NCBI GenBank assembly: GCA_030734395.1
Contig: JAUZTG010000029.1
Location: 6,448,001-6,512,000, forward strand
Direction of reading: 5' to 3'
Origin: Sarocladium kiliense
Lineage: Eukaryota > Ascomycota > Sordariomycetes > Hypocreales > Sarocladiaceae
DNA length: 64,000 bases
Below are positions 1-10,117 of the stretch, in pieces. Numbering within the stretch: the first letter of the stretch is position 1; each line of letters begins with the position of its first letter. Below the pieces are notes generated by a model. That model saw only the letters and a program-made list of their open reading frames with translations. It was not told the origin of the DNA and ran no database searches. Both the position numbers and the translations under genes were made by a program.

Positions 1-997
1 CGTGACAACCCTCTCCAACCCCTCGACCTCCTCCCTGCCAACCCCCCTCCCCTCTCCCCTCCATTCCCCATCCCTCACCTCTCCCTGCTCTCCCAAATCC
101 AACCCGCCATGACTCTCCAAATACTTCCTCGACGCGCCCTCCACGTACTGAACCCTCTCCCTCCTCCAGGACCTCGAAGCACTACCATCACCTGTCTCTT
201 CCTTCTCAGCCGGTTCGAGATCTGGCAAGATGGTTCGGAGGGAGGTGGAGAGGGCGCGGAGAGCTTGGAGTTGGGAGAGGGTGAATTCTGTGGTTGTGGC
301 GATGGGGTTGTTTGTGCCGCCTTCTTCTAGGCTGCCTTTGTTTTGGAGGAAGCCGAAGGGCGTGGGAGATTGTGTTGAGGGGTCTTCTTCTGCTTTGACG
401 CTTTCGGACGATGATGCTGGGTCTTTGACGCCGAGTGCACGACGGAGTTGTCGGAGAAGAACGTCGTTCCTTGCCCGTTCCTTCTCAAGCGCAACATGCA
501 GTCTCTGGCTGGCATGCACCCGTCTCCTGAGCGCATTCACCGACTCCTCCTCCTTCCCCTCCTCCCCAGCCTGGGCAACAGCCCGATCAAAATCCAACCC
601 TTCATAATGCCCCAACCTCATGTACGGCTGATCCTCCTCCTTCACCGTCAAGATATTTCGCATCGCATACAATTCGAAGAGATCAAAGTTCTTGTCAATC
701 GAGGCATTGAGAAGCGTCTCTAGCTGGTGCGTGCCGTTTTCGATCTCGAGCTTCGCGGCTTCGGGGTTGGGGAAGCCGAGGTTTGAGGGTGGGATTGAGA
801 GGAGGAGACGTTCGACTGAGTCGAGGGCGCGGTCGGCGAGGACATTGACTGTGTTGATGATGTCGTCAAGCAGTGACTGGGGGTGTCAGAGGGGAATGAA
901 GAGGCATTGAAAGGGGATGTGCTTGGATAGAACTTACGACTGGAGGATAGCTGAAGTGCTCGGTGAGCAGCTCGTAGTCGGAGGATGTGGCGGCCAT
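1..997 (-). CDS. MTW1: Kinetochore MIND complex subunit Mis12/Mtw1 (3' end cut by window edge)
   Basis: Structural kinetochore protein. The family forms the MIND/Mis12 complex that links the inner kinetochore to the Ndc80 complex. Two exons are visible, 938-997 (20 codons from ATG at 997) and 1-876, separated by a 61-base GT-AG intron (GTAAGT donor). The N-terminus ELLTEHFSYPPV continues across the splice into SLLDDIINTVN, the conserved Mis12 opening. About 30 residues later come ENGTHQLETLLNASIDKNF and FELYAMRNIL, also typical. The rest is charged helical, coiled-coil-like sequence. 312 codons are visible and the frame is still open at base 1, so the C-terminus lies outside the window. Family assignment rests on these motifs and is strong; the exact splice site is fixed by frame and conservation. 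Confidence 0.9.
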
Positions 998-2512
998 GAT
1001 GGCGAGAGTTGAAGCTGGAGACGCGTCCCAGTCGCGTCGCGGGGTGGGATGCGCCGGATGCAGTGCGGGAAGTTGAGGATGTCACAGAAGGTAGCCAGAG
1101 TGTTTCGTGAGGTATTTGGTAGTCTCTGAACTGTTCAGGGGCGTGCTCAAGTCAATTGCGACCCGTGTTTGCCTGTAATGCGATATCGATGGCTGGATGG
1201 TTGTGCTGTTGAGGTCGAGATGGAGTTCTGCGAGGAGGACCCCCACCATCAGTTAGGAATCTTTTGTGGGTCGCGCAGCTGTGTAAGTGACCAGCACGTA
1301 GACGAGGAGGGTCTGCTCTCCCAACATTGTACATTACCTTACACCTGACTTTACCACCGAAAGTAACTAATTGAGGAGTCATGGGAGAATTTGGTTTGAG
1401 AGTCATTTCCAAGCTAGTCCAGGACAACAGGGACGGAAGATAACATCCTGATAAGTCTAGGAGACAGGACTTCGGTATGAGTACATTATTGTCTTGGGAA
1501 AGGCAGCGACCTCACCCATCGATGTTGGGTATTGGCTCAAGCTTATGAACAGTTTCGGTTATCTGAAATGCCGGACAATGGCAAAAAGGTGTGGATTGTT
1601 GCTCGTCCTCCAAGTCCTTAGCCTAGCTCCATCTCGTACGCATCCAACTCGCTCGGCTACCCACCTCCTGGCATGGCATTCTAATTATTCGGCAAGAAAC
1701 CCTTCGCAACAGTCTCGCTGTTCAAATAAGTGTGGACTCTTCACACTAGAAGAATGCCCAGTCGGTCTTACCCATGCGTCGGCAAAGACTGCACCGTTGC
1801 ACTCCTGCCAGGCGCAGCCGGCCTCACATACGCAGCAAGCCATCGAGTCCTATAGGCGAGGCGATGAATTGAGGCGAACGATTGAGCTGGGAATAATATG
1901 AAGGGGAGAATAGGTAGCCGAGATGCCAACCAACCTCATATTGCCATCGAAGTGGCGCACAAGTTATGATCAAGCTACCCCATCTCATATAAGGTCAGGT
2001 ATGATACCTCGTGTCCAATGCCATCACGCACTTGAATATCTGACTACCTTCTATCATGCTTAACCTACCCTACCCTACCCTAGTCAGTCTTGCTGGTGAG
2101 AGGTGCACGGAACATGAATGGAATGCTGGGCCGTGCTGGGCTGTGCAGCAGTGGAGCGTTGAGGCCCCGCTGTGGCCCTCCCTCGACCCTGACAAGAAGA
2201 GACAAGCATCGTCCAAGACCAACGTTCGCACGTCAGACTGCATCCACTTTGCTGATCCTCTCTTCCTCCCACGCTACCACCACCACCACCAACCACTTCC
2301 TCCCTCCTTTTTTTCACCTACATTCATTCTCCGTCGGCCTTTACCCAACGGGGCATCCTCATCACTGTCCGTCTTCTCCTTCAATCTTACCATTTCCTCC
2401 TACAAACACCTCTTGCGCGTCTCACCCCATACATCTCTGCCCCCTCACTCCCATTGCAAATCACCCCGCATCCTCATCACACGCGCGGCATTGCGCCCTT
2501 GCCTCGCCCACC
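998..2512. other. Divergent intergenic region
   Basis: Spacer between the divergent Mtw1 gene and the proline-rich protein gene, so it should hold both promoters. It contains a short CCTAC-type pentamer run at 2065-2083 and, just before the downstream ATG, a long C/T-rich stretch (about 2260-2510) typical of fungal 5' leaders. The open frames here (for example 1494-1901 on +) lack family resemblance and were not accepted as genes. Confidence 0.6.
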
Positions 2513-3830
2513 ATGTCCGGTATATCAGGCATGATGAAAGGCGGCTGGCGCCCGGAGAAGTCATCTTCTTCCTCTTCTTCCGGCGGTGGTGGTGGTTCCA
2601 GCTCCGGCAAGTCATTGACCGGTCTCGGTATCAGGAACAAGACAGTGTGTTACTCCCACCCTTCCCACCCTTCGCAATGATACTAGCTCCTAACTCTTCC
2701 AGACTGCCATGATCCCAGGCAATAAGGGCAAACAAGAAGCAGAAGCCCGCGCCAACCACGTCTCCGCACCACTCACCTCCCTCAAAGACCCTGCCTCCTT
2801 CGCTCCTCCACCAAAACGCACAGGCACCGGCCTCGCACCCCCTCCTCCTCCCTCCAACGTCCCTCGCAAAGTCATTGCCGCTCCATCTACTTATCAGGAT
2901 CCTCGAAACCCCGATCCCGTCGCGCCACCGCCGAAGATCTCAAGCGTCCAGCAGCTGGAGCAAGAGCAGGTGGCGCCACCGCCGAGGTCTGGGCCTTACA
3001 GAGCGAATACTACTGGCTTGTCGACTGATCACCTCCCGAAACCACCGGCGAGAAGAGACGCTCCTGCATTGCCTGCGTCGCCTTCATCTCCTGCACCTCC
3101 AAGCTATGAAGCTGCCACCGGCGCCGCACGGCCTGTTCCGAGTCTCCCGCCTAGGCTCCCCGCAAGGACAAACACCGGCTCTTCCACCACCAGCAACACC
3201 AACAATGGCATGCTCAACCAATCCGCCGCGAACCGTCTCGGCGCCTCCGGTATCTCTGTTCCATCCCTCGGCATCAACCGTTCCTCTCCGAACAACAATG
3301 CTTCCCCCTCCCCTCCTCCCCCACGCACCGGCGCCGCCCAAGTAAACACCCTTCAAAACCGCTTCGCAAAGCTCGGCACCTCGACAACACCCACCACATC
3401 TCAACCTCAATCTCCCGCTTCGCCAGCAGAAGGCACAACCTGGCAACAAAAACAAGCCGCTTTGCAAACCGCCTCTGCCTTTCAGAAAGACCCCTCCTCC
3501 GTTTCCTTTTCCGATGCACGCTCCGCTGCCTCAACAGCGAATAACTTCCGACAACGACATGGAGAGCAAGTCACCTCGGGGCTGAAGACTGCGAATAACT
3601 TGAATCAGAAGTACGGTGTGACGGATAGAGTTGGAGGCCTTGCGGCGCAGGCTCAGGGAGGAGAGCAGGCGCCGCAGTCACCGCAGTCGCCTATGGCTGG
3701 TTTGGCAGGGAAGAAGAAGCCGCCTCCGCCGCCGCCGAAGAAGAAGCCTGGTTTGGGAATGCCACCTCAACAGAGGGCGGAGGGGGATGCGCCGCCTCCG
3801 ATTCCAACAGCGACGAGACCTCAGTTCTAG
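2513..3830 (+). CDS. Proline-rich protein with APPPK repeats (Aim3-like or actin-patch adaptor?)
   Basis: Exons 2513-2644 and 2703-3830, joined over a 58-base GT-AG intron in phase 0, give 419 residues. ATG at 2513 sits in a good context (CCCACCATG). The N-terminus has a Ser/Gly-rich tract. There follow repeated proline motifs: FAPPPKR, LAPPPPPPS, VAPPPKI, VAPPPRS and, near the C-terminus, KKPPPPPPKKKPG. Such motifs are typical ligands for SH3 domains. Before the C-terminal poly-Pro is a helical segment, FRQRHGEQVTSGLKTANN. No enzymatic domain is visible. The opening SAPLTSLKDPASFAPPPKR resembles fungal proteins annotated as altered inheritance of mitochondria protein 3, an actin-patch-associated protein in yeast, but that match is from memory and uncertain. 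It is certainly coding; its role is inferred. Confidence 0.8.
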
Positions 3831-4378
3831 AGGTTCGGGCAGCATGGGTCAGCGAGAAACGAGCCAAGATTTCGATTGTTCATGAGGATCAAGGGTAATG
3901 ACGGCGAAACGTACGTCATGGGCATGGTGGGAATAGCATGTGCGAGAGTGTGTAAGTGATGGTGAGGTTACGTTACAACATGGGCATTTCAATTCCCTGA
4001 TCGAAGCATCTTCCATCATCTACAGAGCCAGAACGGAGTTTTAGGCGCATCATGATTGGACTGAAATAGTTCTGAATCCAAATCTTCTCTACGAACCGGG
4101 TAGAGATCACAGCATTCACAAAGTGGCCAGGATTTGCGTGATTTGAAAGTTCATGTCTCATCTCATTTTCTTCTCTCGGGGTTTCGACTTCGTTCCTTTT
4201 GGCAACTTTTCCGTGAAACATCACTTATCGTGTCCCAATGATGACATGTATATATCTCAAACATGCCATGTCGGGAGTGCAGCTCGATGTCGGGTGCAAA
4301 GCGTTTTGGGAGATCCTCTGGTAGGCAGGAAATGTTTTTTGGGTCTTCGAGAAAGAAAAAGGCTAAATGCGAGGAAAT
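3831..4378. other. Convergent intergenic region
   Basis: Separates the 3' ends of the proline-rich protein gene and the TCTP gene. I see no gene in it; it should carry both 3' UTRs and polyadenylation sites. Confidence 0.6.
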
Positions 4379-5202
4379 CTAAACCTTCATCTCCTTGAGG
4401 CCGTGCTTCCAGAAGACGATGTAGGGGGTGACACCATCCTCACGGTAGTTGAGGAGGGCAACCATGCCATCGGGGTCCTGAGACTCGCCGGTGTAGAACT
4501 CCCAGTCCTTGAAGTTGGGGAGGAGGGTATTCTTGACCCAGCCCTGGGCGCCCTTCTCGAAGGCAGTGACGGCAGCCTCGTCGCCGGCCTCCTGGAGCTT
4601 GGCCTTGACGGACTTCATGTAGCCTATGAACAAATTCGAGTTAGCGTTGCTATTCAACTTGGTCCTGAGTTCACCCTCACGACATATGTGCATGGGTAAC
4701 AGGGGTGCATACCCTTAAGGTAGGTGAGGAAGGTCTTCTTGTCGAAGGAGGTGTTCTGAAGACGGAAAGAGTTGATGACGTTGTTGACCTTGACCTCGGC
4801 GTCGTCAAGCTCCTCCTCGGCCTCCTCGGCGGAAGCGTTGGCACCAGTGTTGACCTGGACGGCACCCTCAGTGATCATGGCGCAGTCGACCTCGTAGACG
4901 ACACCGTCGACCTCCTTCATGTCGAAGGAGTCGGAGATCATCTCATCGCCGGTAAGGACGTCCTACAAGAGGCAGAAGTTAGCATCCTTGGTCACACATA
5001 GCGGTGATGATCGCAATTGTCCTCCATGGCTGGATGTGGTGTATCGTTGTTGCGCCCCTCGATTGCCCCTCTTTGCGATTTTCCTCTGGGCTTAATTTGG
5101 CGGGGTTGCGCAGGGCCTTTCACACCGCGAGAGTGGCCGAGGTTTTGTGTGGGAATCCTGATGGAACATTTGTATGGGAGGTCGTACCTTGAAGATAAGC
5201 AT
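4379..5202 (-). CDS. TMA19: Translationally controlled tumour protein (TCTP/Tma19)
   Basis: Three exons: 5188-5202 (only five codons, MLIFK), 4713-4962 and 4379-4623, with introns of 225 and 89 bases, giving 169 residues, the usual family length. The mature sequence starts MLIFKDVLTGDEMISDSF and continues with EVDGVVYEVDCAMI. An acidic loop (AEEAEEELDDAEVKV) sits where the flexible TCTP loop lies. The second TCTP signature is FYTGESQDPDGMVALLNYRE, followed by YIVFWKHGLKEMKV. TCTP is an abundant, ribosome-associated, stress-responsive cytosolic protein conserved in eukaryotes. The tiny first exon and relatively long first intron are usual for highly expressed fungal genes. Identity is essentially certain. 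Confidence 0.96.
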
Positions 5203-6783
5203 GGCTGCGGTATTGACTGGCGGATCGGGTGGTTGAAGGGAAATGAAGCGGATGCAAAAGTTGGATGGAGAAGGAGAGGGAGGAGAAAAAGCCAGCAGAG
5301 AGAAAAAGGCTGGCGGCAAGGTGGAGGGGTCGTCAGGTTTGGTTTGCCTCTGGCGGCGATGGGGAGGGGAGGGGAGGGGACATTGAGGGGCGCGACCCTT
5401 ACAGGGACTGATCGAGTTGGTTCCAGTGGAGCGGTGCGCCTGTAGCAACGAGTGGTAGTGGACAAGGATGGGCGATGGCAGGGCTCCAGGCTGCCCGTGG
5501 GCGGGAACTGAATTCAGGGTGGCTACTGCATGTGCTTTGGGTGCTATGGGCGAGTTTGAGCTGCAGTGGTGGGGTTGGAAGCTAAGCTGCAAAGGGCTTA
5601 GTGGTCAGTGTCTGCAAAAATTCAGTTGTCAGGCACTGCGACAGTCCGAGTAAACGGAGCTAGGATCGATCAAGGCGAGCGAGGTAATTATGGCTGGATT
5701 CACCTTAGGTAATGTTCGTCGAAGAATGCCTGACTTGGCGATCCCCTGGATGATCATCAGATTGGTCTAGGTCACGGCATGCTACTGATGACCATGCATG
5801 AAACCCTCCGAGTGTTCACTGAATATCTTTTGTCACTCTACTCGCTCCTATGTCGACTCTTCATGTCAGTTGATTCTTGAACAATGCTCCGAATCAAGTA
5901 AAATAGCCTAATCCAGCCTAGCTTTTGAATGTCAACCACTCATAACCCGCCGTCAGCCCCGAAAGTGGACTCTCTTCCGTTTAATTAACCAGTCCCCCCA
6001 AGAGCCGAGCGCGTGCCTGAATCTCCGATGCTCCCGCAGTCGCGCCACCCTTCCTCGCTCGCTCTTACTCACTCGCTCGCTCGTTCCAGCAAAACCTGGA
6101 CTGGACTCAGGATTTCTTAGTGTCATTACATCCCGTCCCATCTCGGCACCGTGCCACCCGTGCTTGCGTGACCTTGACTTTCGCTAACAGTGCTCCGTAT
6201 ATTACATGAGCACTACTTACATAGTCCCTTGCCACCTCACGCTCCTTATCTGATCCTTTACTTCTCTCTATCCTTTTCAACTCATCATTCCTCTCGCCTT
6301 CTCTCCTCAACCAGTTCGAGTCCAGATCAAACAAACGTCTGGACGCTGTTACAGGCCGGCAGCACCCATCGCGAATCCCCACTCCGCCACTCACGGCCTC
6401 TCGGATCACCCCGACCACCGACTCTCCTTTTCCCATCCTCAGGAACCGACAATTCCAATCCTCGAACCAACATCACACCACACGCTCCCTTCTTCGCATC
6501 TTACGTTCCACATTCGCCCTTGCCTGTTTCTACCACGCCGCAATTTGATACAAAGTCAATCCATCTCCCCACTGAGTCGGTCTCGTGTCGATTTCGCTCC
6601 CTTGCCCAAAGCTCTCTCTCTCGACTCGACCGTTTGCGTCACGACAAACCCATTCGCTTCGTCAATCGCCCCGTCCATCGAAGACTCCCGAGTCAACCCT
6701 CGGTCGAGTACTGTTTTGCACGACCACTGGCGACGGCACGAGTTGCTGTTGTAATAATCCGCCACCATCGTGCATAGCGCAAA
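5203..6783. promoter_or_regulatory. Shared upstream region of TCTP and SUR2
   Basis: Divergent spacer of about 1.6 kb containing both promoters. The TCTP side holds a purine-strand (GGGGA)4 run at 5361-5380. The SUR2 side ends in several hundred bases of C/T-rich sequence (about 6190-6780), a probable long 5' leader. No convincing gene was seen here. Confidence 0.5.
5361..5380. repeat. (GGGGA)4 tract upstream of TCTP
   Basis: Four perfect GGGGA units, 159-178 bases upstream of the TCTP start. On the TCTP coding strand this is a TCCCC pyrimidine tract. Four runs of four G make it capable of forming a G-quadruplex on the + strand. Confidence 0.8.
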
Positions 6784-7956
6784 ATGCTGCCAAACATGTC
6801 AACCTCGCCCATCATGGCTACCAACCATTCGCTCTACGACGCGACTCTCCCTCCCCTCCCATCCTACACACTCAGCCCCAGACCCGACTTCGTCTCATGG
6901 TTTCCCGACACCTGGGGCCCGCTCTTCGGCCCTATTATTGTGTATTGGATCATGTCTGGACTCTTTCACATGATTGATGTATTGGATCTGTTCCCTCAAT
7001 ACCGCCTGCACACCCCCGAAGAGATCACAAGCCGCAACCATGTCAGTCGTTGGGATTGCTTCCGCGACGTCATCATTCAGCAGATCGTGCAGATCGTCAC
7101 AGGATACATCTTGACTCTGGCCGAGCAAGATGAGATGGTTGGCAAGGAGGACTACGACGTTGCTGTTTGGGCCACCCGTCTGCGCCTTGCTCAACGCTTC
7201 CTCCCCACTGCCCTCGCCTTCATCGGCCTCAATGCTGCTGACCTTTCCAAGAGCATGTCCACGTCGCATCCGTTGATTGCTGGAGCATTGGCAGGAGGTC
7301 ATTATCCATTCCTCGACACCGATGCCGCCACTCCGAGTTTTGCCAGCTGGGAGATCTTTGTCGCAAAGGCCATCTACTACGCCATTATCCCTTGCATCCA
7401 GTACTTCGTCGGAGCTTGCTTCATCGATACCTGGCAGTACTGTCTCCACCGTGGCATGCACATGAACAAGTGGCTCTACAGTATGCTTCTCCATTCCCCC
7501 ACCATCCGTCATCCGGAGACTAACACTCACACTCTCACAGCTCACATCCACTCCCGCCACCACCGTCTCTACGTCCCCTATGCCTACGGTGCTCTATACA
7601 ACCACCCCATCGAAGGCTTCCTTCTCGACACCCTGGGCGCCGGCATCGCCTTTAAACTCACCGGAATGACCATTCGCCAAGGCACCCTCTTCTTCTGCTT
7701 CTCCTGCATCAAGACTGTCGACGACCACTGCGGCTATGACTTTCCCTGGGACCCCCTTCAGCTCATCAGCACGAACAACGCTGCATACCACGACATCCAC
7801 CACCAACACTGGGGCATCAAGACCAACTTTTCCCAACCTTTCTTCACCTTCTGGGATACCTTCTTGGGGACCAAGTACACCGGCAAGAGGGTGAACAGGT
7901 TAGAAGATAAGAAGAAGATCGAGGAAGAGAAGGCGAAGAAGCAGAGGGCCATTTGA
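6784..7956 (+). CDS. SUR2: Sphinganine C4-monooxygenase (Sur2-type sterol-desaturase superfamily)
   Basis: Hydroxylates C4 of dihydrosphingosine or dihydroceramide to make phytosphingosine in the ER membrane. Exons 6784-7480 and 7541-7956, with a 60-base GT-AG intron (phase 1), give 370 residues. Three histidine boxes that bind the di-iron centre are visible: LHRGMH at about 221-226, HIHSRHH at about 234-240 (formed across the splice junction) and HDIHHQHWG at about 316-324. Hydrophobic segments near the N-terminus (FGPIIVYWIMSGLFHMI) and before the first box (YAIIPCIQYFVGACFI) fit a multi-pass membrane protein. The C-terminus is basic and Lys-rich, compatible with ER retention. The start at 6784 is the first in-frame ATG; 6799 and 6814 are alternatives. 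The intron keeps the frame if retained. Confidence 0.93.
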   Translation: MLPNMSTSPIMATNHSLYDATLPPLPSYTLSPRPDFVSWFPDTWGPLFGPIIVYWIMSGLFHMIDVLDLFPQYRLHTPEEITSRNHVSRWDCFRDVIIQQIVQIVTGYILTLAEQDEMVGKEDYDVAVWATRLRLAQRFLPTALAFIGLNAADLSKSMSTSHPLIAGALAGGHYPFLDTDAATPSFASWEIFVAKAIYYAIIPCIQYFVGACFIDTWQYCLHRGMHMNKWLYSMLLHSPTIRHPETNTHTLTAHIHSRHHRLYVPYAYGALYNHPIEGFLLDTLGAGIAFKLTGMTIRQGTLFFCFSCIKTVDDHCGYDFPWDPLQLISTNNAAYHDIHHQHWGIKTNFSQPFFTFWDTFLGTKYTGKRVNRLEDKKKIEEEKAKKQRAI

Positions 7957-8803
7957 GCTGTTATATGTCGTTGAGACTTTCGCCTTCAGCATCAGCATAT
8001 GTCCTCTTCTGTTTTGTGCTTCACTACCCTTGTTACGGTTTCAGCGCGGGAGCTTTGCCTCTCATTTTATCACACCCCACTTCACCAACACATAGGACTC
8101 GAGACCAGCCCCGAAGGCATGTCACGCAAACGAAGTCCAGGCAGTTGAGTCGCACATTTCCCTGGGAAAGCTCCCAGGGGCCTAATACTTGTGGAGAGGA
8201 TTTCCTACCAAAGGTGTTACGGAGTCTTTTCTTCATCTTTCACTCGCTTACCACCAACTTGTATTGCAACCAGCATCCTTCCTCTTTCTTCATGTACATC
8301 TTGAGACATCCTTTAGTCCTTTTTGCGTCTTGCACTCGATATAAGTCGACGCCCATCACTCGCTCGAGTCTCTTTTACCTCCTTTTTTCACCTTTTGTTC
8401 TTTTTTTTGTGTAACTTCAGTGAGGGGCCTTCGGTTGGTTTGGATTGAGTACATACACACACAAATGCACGCATAGATAGGGTTTGCAACAAGGAGATCA
8501 ACTTCTCGCTGTGCGAGGCATTCCGGAAACGGATAATGGAGGCAAAAGAGAGGGAATGTTGAACAGCAAGAATAACGCTTTAATTGATAATCTGGGTTAC
8601 GAATGAAGACTGTGTTTCCTAATTTCTATTGCTGGTGACTGTTGACCTTGTTCAGAGATCTGCTACCAAAACTGCCCCAATCGTCTTTGTTCTCGGTCGC
8701 GCCACAGGAATCCTGGCTGTCCATTCGTACACAGGGCTTGGCTACCTCAGCGGACAAAACTGGACGCCAGTCTACTGCGTGTACAGGCACAAGTCCTGCC
8801 CAT
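7957..8803. other. Convergent intergenic region
   Basis: Lies between the 3' ends of SUR2 and the unrecognised gene to the right. It is T/C-rich over 8200-8412, consistent with a 3' UTR. No gene recognised. Confidence 0.5.
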
Positions 8804-10117
8804 CTAAGGAGCCAAGGCCTGAGACATACCAGGTTGTGGGCCACTGTCTTCGAGGATAGCGATCAAGGCTTTCAGGTCATCAGAAGGCGCAGACCAGCCG
8901 AAGATAACGTCCATGATATCTTGGCCAAGAATACACATCGGTTCGGCGCAATCTTTGAGGATGCAAGCTCCGTACTTTCGAAGAACATCATCACGGATGG
9001 TTGAAAAGCTGCCGGGCATTAACAGGTGTCTGTGACCCACGGTATCGTGCAGGAACGTCAAAAGACCGAAATGTCCCCCGCATAAGAGCATATATTTTCT
9101 TCCCAACGAGAAAGGTGTCTCCATGCCTGGAAGGAAGGATGTGTCGTTCTTTCGGTTGATGTCGACAAGCTGCTTAGCCCGTGACATCGTTTGTGATACC
9201 CACGGTCTGTCATCAGGGCACGATAGGTAAAAGATGCCATGAAGGAAGCGAAAAGGGAGTCCGCGGAGAGGAAGCTTCTTCTCTCGACAATTCGGCTCGT
9301 GATTGGACAATATGATTGCAATTTCTATCCTTTGCTCGTCTGCAGATAGCTGAAGGATTGTATTGAGCAATCTTCCCTACTGGATATTGTCCTGATCATG
9401 AATGTTGTCTGGTATACCTGGGGTGGAAGTGGGATGATGGCGATCAACAGGAAGTCTGTTTAACAGCCGGATAGTGTATCGTAAGCCTTGTATACTTCCT
9501 CGAGCCTCAATGGCCGGGAAGCGCTCGTGCTGGTCCCGGGTTTGGTTTGAGCCCGGAAACTCACGCCAGATTGAGGGTTTGTGATGACAGTCCCTGACCC
9601 GAGAGTTTTGTTGGCAGAGATCTCTAATGAATGGCAATAAATTCGCTCTGCGCCGAATGCTGTCAGAGCCCGGGATTAGCCTTGTCTCCTGTGGGACTAC
9701 TGGGATGCTTTCGGGGGAAATTTGTGCTGTACCGATTGGAAGGTCGTTGGAAGTGAGCTGGAAGTGATCATCGCCGAGGGGATGGTCATCTTCAGCGAGG
9801 ACATAGTCATCTAGATCATCCGTAGGGGGCGGAGAATGATCTAATGCGAATGGCGAATCACCGATAGAGGGAGAGGTATGCCTCGTATCCGAATCAGGAT
9901 TGTCTTGTGTAACTTCCGGAGTGTTCATCGGATCAGACAATGCAGTGTTCGATGCGAGCCAGTTGGTACCGAACAACTGATCAATGATAAGACTGGGAGT
10001 GTCTGGATGCATGTGCGCCTCCGGCGCCTGGCTGGTAAGCACATTGTCGACCTTATCAAGCAGTTCCTTAAGGCTGGATGTGATTGAGCCTTGGTCAGCG
10101 CATGATTGGACTGCCAT
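8804..10117 (-). CDS. Unrecognised protein; in-frame stop probably removed by an intron
   Basis: One minus-strand frame is open from about 10123 to 8804 (440 codons) except for a single TAG at 9377-9379, far too open to be chance. A GT-AG intron at 9340-9417 (78 bases; CCAG|GTATAC donor, CTGCAG acceptor) removes the stop and keeps the frame, giving exons 9418-10117 and 8804-9339 and 411 residues. The first half is acidic and Ser/Pro/Asp-rich, likely disordered (DHSPPPTDDLDDYVLAEDD), with an N-terminal amphipathic helix SLKELLDKVDNVL. The second half looks folded (PFRFLHGIFYLSCPDD, LLCGGHFGLLTFLHDT). I do not recognise a family. If the intron is not used, this is a pseudogene or a 249-residue product. 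The start is uncertain; coding-like sequence may continue upstream. Confidence 0.5.

Noticed and set aside
1494..1901. 135-codon plus-strand open frame
   Set aside because: No recognisable domain or splice-supported extension, ordinary length for chance in a 1.5-kb spacer.
2065..2083. Telomere-like CCTAC repeats
   Set aside because: Pentamer, not the TTAGGG/CCCTAA unit of ascomycete telomeres, and only about four copies.
6190..6777. 195-codon plus-strand open frame before SUR2
   Set aside because: Ser/Pro/Leu-rich translation of the C/T-rich leader; ends just before the SUR2 ATG in another frame.
9377..9379. In-frame TAG taken as proof of a pseudogene
   Set aside because: A frame-preserving GT-AG intron (9340-9417) explains it equally well; left open.
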